A DNA stretch of 64,000 nucleotides from Gaertneriomyces semiglobifer (lineage: Eukaryota; Chytridiomycota; Chytridiomycetes; Spizellomycetales; Spizellomycetaceae). Of this stretch, positions 10,196 to 20,100 are shown one piece after another (position 1 is the stretch's first letter; every line of letters starts with the position of its first letter). The notes beneath the pieces are model-generated. The model saw only the letters and a program-made list of their open reading frames with translations, was not told the DNA's origin and searched no databases. The stretch is from the NCBI GenBank assembly GCA_025558075.1, contig JAHLKF010000040.1, positions 23,236-87,235 on the forward strand, in the 5' to 3' direction. A program made the position numbers and the translations under genes.

Positions 10196-11242
10196 ATGAA
10201 GTTCAGCAAAATATTCAGGTTCGGGAAAAAGGATAAAGCTGCAAAGAAGAAAGGTGTTGAGAAGGGAGAAATCGAGAAGCGGTGCAAAGATGTGGATGGG
10301 GTGAAGAGGAAGGATGATAGCCGGGCGGATGTACGAACGGATACCGCGGGATTCGAGTGGAAATCAGCCCGGACACGCAAGGCCAGCACTATTGCCCCCA
10401 TTCGCGTCGCCCACACCCACAGCAAGCATGACGGTCACCCGTCCGCTACTGCGTACGTTCTTGACGACTACTCGTCCATCTGCGGCAACCAGGAAGCACC
10501 TACCCAAGTCCATACTTACAATGATACTAAACTCCGTCGAAAGTCGCATGTACAAAGAACTCGAACGCCGGCCATTACGATTCCTACAAGGAACGGGAAT
10601 GCGCCCAATCCACGTGTGTCTGAGGATTGCCCTACTGGAATGATTCTTAGCGAGTTATGCTCGGCAGACTCTGTGTATAGCATGTTGCATCCGGTGCCGG
10701 ATCATCGTGCCAGGTGTGCCTTTGGAGGGCACGACTTGGGCATGGACGCTGGGAAGCGAAAGAGTTATTTAACTGGGCGAGTCAGTGAGGATTTAAATGA
10801 GAGGAAGGCCCGCGAATCACAAGAGCATCTTGCGGCCGAAGCGCGAGGAATTTTGAACGAGATCTTGAAGGTTGCAGCAGATCTAATGGAGGCGCAGGGA
10901 GACCTACATCTTCATAATGATGCCAACAGTCACTATCAACGAGAAGGCTCCAAGAGGCATAGCCGACTAAGCGATCTGACAATGTACGATGAAGGCGACC
11001 TGAGCATAGTTCGAAATCACCACTATTATTATGCGTTGGCGCGTTATAACATCATGAAAAACGAGTTGTCGCGAGTCGAGATGCGCCGACAGCAAGTACT
11101 GAGCATCGTTGGAGGAATAGAAAACGACATGGCCACGGAGTGGGGTATGCGTATGGGTGCCTTTGTGGAATTGTATTATGACGTGCTAGATGGCATGGGT
11201 TTGGAAAATATCTTGAAATGGTGCTGTGCCTCGGAGGCTTGA
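10196..11242 (+). CDS. Hypothetical basic/helical protein
   Basis: I place the start at ATG 10196 (MKFSKIFRFGKKDKAAKKK), giving about 348 residues to TGA 11242. The frame is open 5' of this to 9935, but the Lys-rich MKF start reads like a true N terminus. The N-terminal half is basic and disordered (many Thr/Ser/Arg). The C-terminal half is helical, with long amphipathic stretches (QEHLAAEARGILNEILKVAA; YALARYNIMKNELSRVEMRR) and ends GLENILKWCCASEA. The two Cys and basic N terminus suggest a membrane- or cortex-associated protein. That is inference, and I recognise no family. A dispersed repeat begins 9 bp after the stop. Confidence 0.6.
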   Translation: MKFSKIFRFGKKDKAAKKKGVEKGEIEKRCKDVDGVKRKDDSRADVRTDTAGFEWKSARTRKASTIAPIRVAHTHSKHDGHPSATAYVLDDYSSICGNQEAPTQVHTYNDTKLRRKSHVQRTRTPAITIPTRNGNAPNPRVSEDCPTGMILSELCSADSVYSMLHPVPDHRARCAFGGHDLGMDAGKRKSYLTGRVSEDLNERKARESQEHLAAEARGILNEILKVAADLMEAQGDLHLHNDANSHYQREGSKRHSRLSDLTMYDEGDLSIVRNHHYYYALARYNIMKNELSRVEMRRQQVLSIVGGIENDMATEWGMRMGAFVELYYDVLDGMGLENILKWCCASEA

Positions 11243-11250
11243 CATCGGGG

Positions 11251-11438
11251 ACGTCTGCGCATGTATCCGGTACAAACAACACAGCTTACTTATCCTTCCT
11301 TGCTGTGCACGTTAAAATTAAACATTAACCCATTAAATATAGATGGATCTGGATCCCACATTCCAAAGTGGAATGTCGCAGTGTTGAAGGCTTACATAAT
11401 CGCAGCGGAGTTTTGGATGCGCGTGAATTCCAACATCC
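11251..11438. repeat. Dispersed repeat, copy A (~190 bp)
   Basis: Diverged direct copy of 13559-13757. Shared blocks in order include acgtctgcgcatgta, tatccttcctt, gctgtgcacgt, acccattaaatata, ggatcccacattc, ggcttacataa, cgcagcggagttttgg and gcgcgtgaatt. It has no coding potential of its own and could be a SINE/MITE-like element or one end of a duplicated segment. The two copies flank the seven-helix gene at 12008-13149. Confidence 0.75.
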
Positions 11439-11583
11439 AATGTCAATCAATGAACTGGAATTCTGTGCAGTGTCCTTCGACAATTGAAAAAGCCTAGGTA
11501 TTGCTTTGACGCATAAGCGCACAGCAATGACATTGTTCAGAAGACAACTGGTGTGCCCCTCACGTACTAGAAACTGAATACCT

Positions 11584-11650
11584 CCTGTGTTGCCGACTAA
11601 CCGCCCAGAAGCAAAAAGATCCTGTGTTGACGGCTAATCGCCCAGAAGCA
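11584..11650. repeat. Short tandem pair, 37-bp period
   Basis: A ~30-bp unit reading cctgtgttg...cgcccagaagca occurs twice, starting at 11584 and 11621, with two or three substitutions. No function inferred. Confidence 0.6.
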
Positions 11651-12007
11651 TATTATTGTTGAAGAGCAGAATGCGATCGTTTAGGAAAATAAAAGGAGAG
11701 AGCTCCTTGATGAGCTCGAGAAATACATTTGAAAAAGCGATTTTGCGTTAGCATCAAGAGTATGGACGTTACCCAGTGCATCGCGGATATAGATGTGGTC
11801 ACTCACTTTGATGTAAGCAGTAGTCTTAACATTAAGTATCTCCAGTGGCCGGGCGAAAGTCTTACGATTTTTATCCTTTAAGGCCATCAAAAATGCCACG
11901 GTTGCAGCGACCATCGCCGGTACAAAGGCGGCGGTTTTGCAGCAGGTGACCACTGTTACTATTCCAGATGTCATCAAAACCGTGACACGTAAGGCTTCAG
12001 CGTTTGC

Positions 12008-13149
12008 ATGCCACCGCATACCCTCATTCTCACTTGGCGATATTGTGACTGTAATACAGATTCATACGGTGGACCTGGTATTTTACTGGGAACGACCTGG
12101 CCAATCGTTGTGGCTACCTTGCCTATCGTTGTTTGGCGACTGATTACCAACGGTTCAATTCGGTCGTGGTTCCTCTTCATTGCTGTACTGTTCAACCTTG
12201 CGGACTGCGCCAATGTCACCTGGGCCAGGTCAACACCAAGAGCCGAACTCGATGTTAACACGCATTTCAAAATGGCTATCGCTTTCAGTCAGTTGAAAAT
12301 GGCATTCCTTGCCAGTGCCGGGGCATGGAGGTTCGGTCAAGTGTACGTAAAAAGGTCTACCAAATATGGGGTGATTTGGAGTATCACTGTCTACTCGGAA
12401 AGATTCCTAGTACACTAAATTGCTACGTTGGCTTGTCTATTGCAGCAGCTAACATTTTCCAATTGGCAGATGATGTGGGCTACGGCCGAAGTCATCATGG
12501 GCTGCCTTTCGGTCAATAAACATGGGTAGGCCATCCAGTGCATTAACCGAATGCAAGATGGTTGTTTCTCATCAATGTATGTTTCTCTATTATAGCCGCG
12601 TTACACAGACGTACTGGGCAATGTGTGTAGGAATACCAACTGTTTATATTATTGCTGGAGCCATGACTTTTACCCGAACTGTAAGTGAGCACCGTCATTT
12701 CTGCGGCAAGTCTTGAGTGCTCAACTCTTGCTTCGGTGAAATTACAGCTTGCAAAGTTGGAAAACGACTTCAAGAGTATCTGCAAGCCGTCGAGGCACTC
12801 ATCTGCTGACAGAAACATGTTTACTTACTTGCGGATATCCAATAATATTGCTATGGTAGCAACAACAGTCTGTGCCATCTCTGTTTTGATCGTGCCTCAA
12901 GTTTGGGATTGTGAGTGACCTCGTAGATTCTGCACAAGTTTGGGATTGTGAGTGACCTCGTAGATTCTGCATTGGCATAGTTCATGTAAAGGTGCTGACT
13001 TTGATCTGTTGCCCTTAGCCATAACCAACCTGTACGTCCTGCCGGCCACATTACTCCTCTCGACCACTTGGAATTTTGCCGAAAGTATGTTCGAGGTGTT
13101 TACAATCGTCCAAAAGATTGCACCTCGTACCCCTGTTGGTAGTGCTTGA
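12008..13149 (+). CDS. Seven-helix membrane protein, unknown family
   Basis: Five exons joined by consensus introns: about 12008-12340, 12448-12525, 12596-12680, 12748-12910 and 13019-13149 (TGA). Each exon carries hydrophobic helices: three in exon 1 (IVVATLPIVVW; WFLFIAVLFNLA; MAFLASAGAW) and one in each later exon (MMWATAEVIMGCL; VYIIAGAMTF; IAMVATTVCAISVLIV; VLPATLLLSTTWNF), seven in total. The long cytoplasmic segment is short and basic. The architecture is receptor-like, but I recognise no GPCR class signature. The exact 5' end and the exon 1/2 junction are uncertain. Just after exon 4 the 5' splice site lies in a 37-bp tandem duplication (12901-12974). Confidence 0.6.
12901..12974 (+). 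repeat. 37-bp tandem duplication of a splice donor
   Basis: The block gtttgggattgtgagtgacc plus the following 17 bases occurs twice in tandem. Each copy contains the same exon end and GTGAGT donor. Use of the second donor would put TGA in frame right after the first exon end, so only the first (exon end 12910) yields an open product. Confidence 0.85.
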
Positions 13150-13558
13150 ACAGAAGGAGACTGAAGCAGTAGTTCGCTCAACGGAAACAGGCACTCGAAC
13201 TCTTGACACGGAACTATTGAATGAGTGGGGGGCATATATACCTAGTGGTGAATAGTGCAGGAGGAGCCTAAATAAGAACATATATTCAGTCATTCATCCC
13301 TTGTACCCCATCTCTGAGAAGCAAGTATACCAGCCCACTAATCCCTGGCAGGTTGGCATTTCCCACTAGATGTTTGGCTGCGATCACTGGGAATCCGCTC
13401 GAGCCTTACTCAGCCTCCAGATCCAGTTTCGGTTTCAAATCTCCAATTCCAGTTTCACAGATCCATGAGATGCACTTCTCTCGCATCCCCACGGCCCCTT
13501 TTACGTTGTACTTCCTCTTCATCGATGAGAACGTCACACTCTGACGCCTGCCCTTCCA

Positions 13559-13757
13559 ACGTCTGCGCATGTATACAGTACAAACAATGTACATTATCCT
13601 TCCTTCCAAAGTGGAATGGTTGTGGTTGCTGTGCACGTCAAAATTGAGTATGATATTCACCCATTAAATATAAATGGATCCCACATTCGCGGTAATGTCG
13701 CGGTGCTGGCGGCTTACATAACCGCAGCGGAGTTTTGGTGCGCGTGAATTAACATCC
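13559..13757. repeat. Dispersed repeat, copy B (~200 bp)
   Basis: Direct diverged copy of 11251-11438, same orientation. Relative to copy A it has a ~20-bp insertion that includes ccaaagtggaatgg, a block that sits at a different point in A, suggesting internal rearrangement. The surrounding interval 13150-14128 otherwise holds no supported gene. Confidence 0.75.
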
Positions 13758-14128
13758 CCATCCTCATCACATGAACCACGGTAGGTGGTACCGTACGGTC
13801 ACTCAGGTATTTTACCTAGGATCGGATCAATAGGCAATTGAGAAAGTAACAGGGCCATTCTCGGGGTTCATGGAGCTGAAGTGGCTGATGGATAGGTGAC
13901 ACATACTGACAATGGACCCGCTTGATCTACGGAAAATCACCAATAGGGAAATCCCCGACATTGGATAAATTTGGAAAAGCAAGTCGAAAATACCCTGCGT
14001 CAGTCGGCACGGTGGCCCAAAAGCGGGATACAATAAATTCAGGCTAGTGAGGTCGAGAGTCAGCGCTAAAGTACCAAGTAATTTTTATATCATACCTATA
14101 TACCTTGTATTAGAGGAACCCGAAAAAA

Positions 14129-16807
14129 ATGCAGTACCATGACCTACGAGTTGCGATAGTGGTAATGATCATGTGGCTTGAGTTGCTCTTGTAGGCATCG
14201 TCCAGCTTCGAGTATGGTACTAATTTCCTTTCGACTCGTCGTACTTAGGATGATAACCCGGTTGTGCGTAAAATCTTGGTACGCCAACTGAAGAAGCATC
14301 ATGATATTACTGTCCGAGACGAGGATGTATACGATAATGGATTCGCATTGGTCAATGCGTTATCGACCAAGCGGTATGATTTAATATTGTTGGATATACG
14401 TGAGTAGAGCGAAAGTCTTGCGGATTGATGAACACAATGAGCCAACGGTTTCACACTTTGTCTGTTAGAGATGCCGGTCATGGGCGGCATGGAGGCCGCA
14501 TCCCGCATTCGGGAAGCTACGTGCAAGAACCGTCTCTCCACTCCTCCACAGGCACGGATGCCATCAATTGATGCTATTGCCGAGCTCCCAGCCTCATTTC
14601 CACGACATATAGAAACTACGACTTCTAGAGACGACTTGCATGTACCATCCACTACTGCGCGGGCCGCATCCCCGAATCCACCGGGCGGCAGACGAGCTAG
14701 GAGTGCTACTGTATCAGGGCCTCCGAAAGTACCAGGCTGGTTAGGCGGGTTGGCAGGTAGTAAGAGTGGTGAGAGGGGTGACTCGAGCGGGGGCCACTTG
14801 CCAAAAACGGAAGAGCTAGTTGGCAGACCAGAAGCACGCGAAAAGGAATTAGCGGGCAAACGGATATTGCAGGGAAACAGATGGGTCCCATTAGTGGCCA
14901 TTACGGATAATTATGGGACCAAGGCACAGAGAGATGTGTACCTTGCTGCTGGGTGAGTTTTATCATCTTCCCCTCCATTTCTCCGAGAAATCAGTGTTCC
15001 TCTAATCTAGATGTTGTTGAGATGGTTTATAGATATGATGAAGTTTTGTCCAAGCCATTTTCCAGTGAGCATTTTCGTAACGTGCTCGCGCAGTTCTTCT
15101 CGCACACTACCACGGGGAACTCCAGGACTGTACCACGCACTTTGAGAGATATGGATAAAAGTCGGAGTTATGACCTATTGAAGCGAGATATAGAACGAGA
15201 CAGGGATGGAGGAGAGAAGGTTGAAGTACAAGAAGACGGGAAAGTGGTGATGGTTCTGAAGCGATCGAACGAAAGGTGCGTCCGATGTTCCCAAAACAAT
15301 TTGTCGCTCTGTGCTTGATAGCTTGGGACTGATGTCCATTGTTGTTGTTGATTAGCACACGCATCATTGCTGGTACGAAATCCCACCTGCTTTCGTCCCT
15401 CCTACATCCCACCTACGGCGTCGAATATCGAAACACCTTTCTTCTTACATTCCGGCATTTCATGTCTCCTACCGATCTGTTTGCGTTTCTCGCATCGGGA
15501 TTCGACGCGGCAACGCGAGCGGTAAAGAAACGGACACTCGACATCATGAAAGCGTGGTTAGCGTATTACTGGGTAGATTTCCGATGGGACGAGGGGCTGT
15601 TAGATGAAATTGAACGGTTTCTGGAGGATCTAAGCCGCCGGAAACGACGAGGAGACTTGGGTTCCGAATGGGATGCGGATGCCGAAGAACTTCGCCATGT
15701 TATGGCGCAACAGCGGATCATGTTTCATAACCGAAGCGCTTCTGAGGAAGCACTTGACCTGAAATTCGCCAGTAATTTGGAGATTTTCCTTCCACCCGTT
15801 CTAATCAACACCCTTTCGTGCGAAGAGGTCGCACAGCAGCTGGCGTTGTTCAATTCAGGCTTGTTCCGGGATATTCATCCGGTCGAGTTTTTGAATCATA
15901 TTTGGGGGAAAAAGAGCCCGCAATTGGAACGGTTCATCAAGAGATTCGATCTAGAAAGCTATTGGGTGGCGGGCCAGATTCTAGCAGAGAAGGACTTGGG
16001 GAGGAGGACTAAGATGCTGAAGCGATGGATTATGATTGCTAAAGTAAGTACTGGCCTTCCTTGAGGTCTCGGGGGGCATTAACAGTTGCACACCTCTAAC
16101 CTCTACCACGTGTTGTAGGAATGTTTGCATTGCAAAAACTACTTTAGTGTTTTCGCCATTATGTCCGGGTTCAACCTTTCTCCCGTTCAACGGCTGAAAC
16201 AGACGTGGAATGTAGGTTTTTAGCGCTCTGCATGTCCTTGTTTGCTAGTCGCTCCCAGACTCACATTTTCATCATCCTATGAATTTGTTTTTGATAGGCT
16301 TTATCCGCCAACGCTAAAAAAGCCCACGTTGAACTTGAGCAATTCACCAACGTCAGTCGAAATTTCAAAGCGTACCGCGACATGGTGGCGAACAGTAAAC
16401 CACCCATGGTACCATTTTTACGTAAGTAATATAACACCGAAGCAAAATGTGCATCGGCCATTAGAAAACGCACGCCACCACATCTATTACTCACTGTTTT
16501 CACCGTCTGTATTTTTACTTATTTTTGACATTTTTTAGCCGTATTCATTAAGGACCTCACTTTCCTTCACGACGGGAACCCCTCTACCCTCAAACTTCCC
16601 TGCGGCACGTCCCTCATCAACTTTGACAAGCTCCGTTCAATGGCGCAACTCGTCAACGGCATTACGGAGCTGGCGAGCGTCGAGTATACGTGGTTTAATT
16701 TCATCCCTGAGGTACAGGATTTTCTGACGAGTACGCAGCCTGTGACTATGGCGAAATTGAAGGAGGCGAGTTTGGCGGTTGAGCCAAAGGAGGTTCAGAC
16801 ATCATAA
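14129..16807 (+). CDS. Receiver-domain / Ras guanine-nucleotide exchange factor fusion
   Basis: Eight exons (14129-14161, 14249-14399, 14469-14952, 15033-15275, 15356-16043, 16119-16211, 16298-16421, 16539-16807) give 694 residues with all frames joining. Residues 6-245 form a response-regulator receiver: acidic pair D12/D13 (VAIVDDNP), phospho-acceptor D60 (LILLDIQMPVMGG), Thr207 (VAITDN) and Lys230 (LSKPF). A ~115-residue Ser/Pro/Gly-rich insert lies between the D60 helix and the Thr strand. From about 290 a RasGEF_N domain follows ([28 protein letters not shown]), then a CDC25-type RasGEF domain from about 450 ([56 protein letters not shown]). Exon 4 alone encodes both the end of the receiver and the start of RasGEF_N, so the fusion is not a gene-model artefact. 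Predicted role: phosphorelay-controlled GDP/GTP exchange on a Ras GTPase. The control is inference. Confidence 0.9.
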
Positions 16808-17115
16808 ACAACGTTATCGAGGCATGCGAAAAACAAAAACAAAAGGAGGTGGACTTTATTTTAAGTACGTCCATAGAGTTGATGTGGGGTTTTTGTTTAT
16901 TTCACTTTCTTTTTTGGGTTTGTGCGGCACAAAGCTTTGTGTTTTTCTTCACGCATTATCATGGAATCAATAGATTACTGGCTTTCATTTTTTTTAAAAA
17001 TCTGTTTCATCACTATGGTACAGTAATAACATTTCTAGTGGGATATACAGGTGGCAATTTGCAGACTCACACATTGGGGGTCGGATGGTATGGACACTTT
17101 CCCATACGGGTAATA
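16808..17115. other. Convergent intergenic spacer
   Basis: About 310 bp between the 3' ends of the RasGEF fusion and GCN2. AT-rich with T runs (ttttttttaaaaatc near 16990) that may serve 3'-end formation for either gene. No gene seen. Confidence 0.5.
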
Positions 17116-20100
17116 TCACCCAAACTTGACTACCCCGACACCCCCATCAACAGCACTCCACAACCACACACTCTCCGCCTCTCCCCGTTTCTTCAGACAC
17201 CATCGTCTCACCTCCCCTAAATAATCCCTCTCACTCCTCCCCACGTCCTTCATACCCTCCACCACCCGTCGCCACGTCTCTTCATTTGCCATGTCGCTCC
17301 CATACACCAAATGGTTCAACACCGACGTCGGCAGGTCGACGGCGAATATCGGGGCAGAGGTGAGAGACTTGATGTACGCCACGATATGGTGAGCAGCGCG
17401 TTCTTTTTCCGCAAGGACTTTGGCGGACTGTCGGGTTTTGAGGGGCTTGGATTTCGGAGGCGGGATATGATGAATTTGTTTCGCGGGGATCATATAAGCG
17501 TTGGGAAACGTGTGGTTTGCGGGATGTGCCATTGTGGCGTTCATTAATGGTTTGATATGTTTCTCGTTATACCCACCTCCACCACCCCCACCACCTCCAC
17601 TCCCGCCACCACCACCACCACCCCCGCCGGTCTCCGAATCGCTGAAGAGGGTGTTGTTTCCGCAACTGGAGAGTGCACCTGCGATTTCGGCCTGAACAGC
17701 AGTGACGACTTCTGCTTTCCCAACTTCGACTTCGGATCTTAACACGAGGTTACGGACTTTGACGACCCCGTCGCGTTTGATGACTACCAAGATAATGTAC
17801 CCCGTCGCAACGAGGTTCTCCACACGCAAGATCACGTCTTGTGGGGATTCTACGTTCTCATACAGAATATCGGCGCTGAGTCCCGCGTTCCATAAATCGC
17901 TGGCGACGGACAGGCGTTCGGCTACCCCCGATTCCGAATGTGCAAACGAAACAACAAGCACATCCGCACGACGGATAGGGGGTACGTGTGCCACATCCGT
18001 TATATGATGGGATGCGTGTTTGAGTGGAAGAGACGTCGAGGTCATCAAACTCCCCACAGCTTTGGATAACGCGAAATTAAACCCTGCTCCACTCACTTTC
18101 TTCCCACCCCTTCCAAAGGGATACCTAAAATACTCTAAAAGATGATCATACCGTCCGCCTGCCGCAATAACATCAATCCCTTTACGACCCACCCCGCCCA
18201 ATTGGAACATGATCCCCCCGCGGTAATAGGATACGTTATAGGCTAGTAAGGGTGTGAACACGATTTTCACCCGTTTGTCGGGGATGACTTTTCCCAACAG
18301 TTTGCGTAGGGTTTGGAGATCGGACACGGCTTCACGGGTGTGGGATACATCCATGTCGCTGAATCGGGACATGACGTCCTCGAAATCACCTGTGAGCGTG
18401 TAAAAGCGTTCCAGGATGGGAATGCTTTCGGTTGGACACCCGTTTTTGAGAAGGTGGGTCCGAGTTTGTTGCCATGTTAGCGGTTTTTCGAGTTGTTCGA
18501 GGATGTGCAAGAGACGCTTGCGAAGGGTGTCCGAGACGGGGATGCGGGCGTGGTCGAGAATCGAGGTGAGGATGGTGCTGTGGTTCAATCGGATTTCGAG
18601 GGGGGTGACCGAGAATTTTCCGGCGGGAAGGGCTGTGGTGAGTTCATATGCGACCCGAATGACTGTGAACACGCATGAATTCGTCACAAAAACAAAAAAG
18701 TAATTCCAACAAGAACGATTTCGCCCGATAACGAAAGAGATCAACCCAAAACAAGAAAGAAAGAGAGAGAGAAAATCACATAGGTTAGCACATTCCGTAT
18801 CCAATCATGCGGATCCCAAAATTGACAGGTAGCAGCAACCAAGCAGCCACCAAACATTTACCTTCAGCCTCCACTCCCACGCCCTTCCACCCACCCTCCA
18901 CCACCACATCAAAATCACACTCCTGCACACACCTCGGATGTCCACCCGCCGGATTAATCCTCCACACATTCCCAACCTCATACCGCTTCACAACGCCACT
19001 CACCCCCTCTCTAGCAACCAACCTCGCCCACCCCACTGTCAAATCATACGGCAACCTGACCGCGCCTCCATCCGTCACCACCTCCACACACTTCTTGAGA
19101 CCGCCAAACATCACGTCTGTCGCGGCGGATTCGGTTTTGGGAAGGAAAGTGAGGCCCCGGATCTCGACCGCCCCGTGGCGTTTGAAGATCGACAGGAGAC
19201 GCGGGAGGAGCGTGCGGCAGATGAGGGATTCGTAGGGGGAGATTATTTGGGATGAGGAGTACTCGTAGGTGTAGTCCTTGTGTTTGTCGACGGGCGTTTG
19301 GAGGAGGGTGTGGACGAGACGTGAGTAGTAGGTGGAGCTGGAAGGGTTGGTGGGGGCAAGGAGGTTGGTGAGAGCTGTTGTAACATATTCCTCTTCCTGA
19401 AATAGAAGAGATACGCGTAAGTGATAACGTAGAGATCACGGAAATCGCTGTGGGTAGATGAATCGTAGGATGATGGGTGAACCTAAAACGATCCTTCCCC
19501 CACTTCCACTAGAACATCGCCCATGACTGCTCAGCACTTAGCACTTACAACCCAAGGACGCGTCATAGCTAACCATTGCACCAATTACCTGGAAACCTCC
19601 AAACCACGTCCAACAAGGCAAACCCAAAAACTACCTCCCACCCAAAACGCCCAATTCCTCAACTTTCCCATAACCAATATCAAAAACTCACCATTTTCGC
19701 CGGCACAAGTCCACTCGCCAACAACTCTTTACTCGTCGGTCGCTCCTTAGGTTCATGTGCCAACAACCATTTCAAAATCTTTTCCTGTGCTTCATACCGC
19801 TTCCGATCGAAATCACTCGGAAACACGACACTCGGGGTCCGGAGGTCTCGTAATACGATCGCACGGTGCATGCCGGTCGTAAACGGGTAAATCATTTCAA
19901 AAAACCTATACATATCACCAAAAAAACAAAAAAGGGGGAAAAACAAAGACAGTGAGAAAACTTTTAACGCGAAAACAAACAAGGACTTGAGAGAGAGAAA
20001 ATACGTACAGGATACCCAGACTGTACATATCCACTTTGGAATTATACTTTCCGCCTTTGACCACCTCTGGAGCCACATACACAGGAGTTCCCACCTCTTC

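Noticed and set aside
14299..14901. 200-codon minus-strand frame opposite the REC-RasGEF gene
   Set aside because: It is the complement of the receiver exon and its introns. The plus strand has full domain and splice support.
17116..19396. Possible stand-alone histidyl-tRNA synthetase
   Set aside because: The HisRS-like sequence joins in frame to the kinase exons and is followed by a Gcn2-type C-terminal domain, so it is the tRNA-sensing part of Gcn2.
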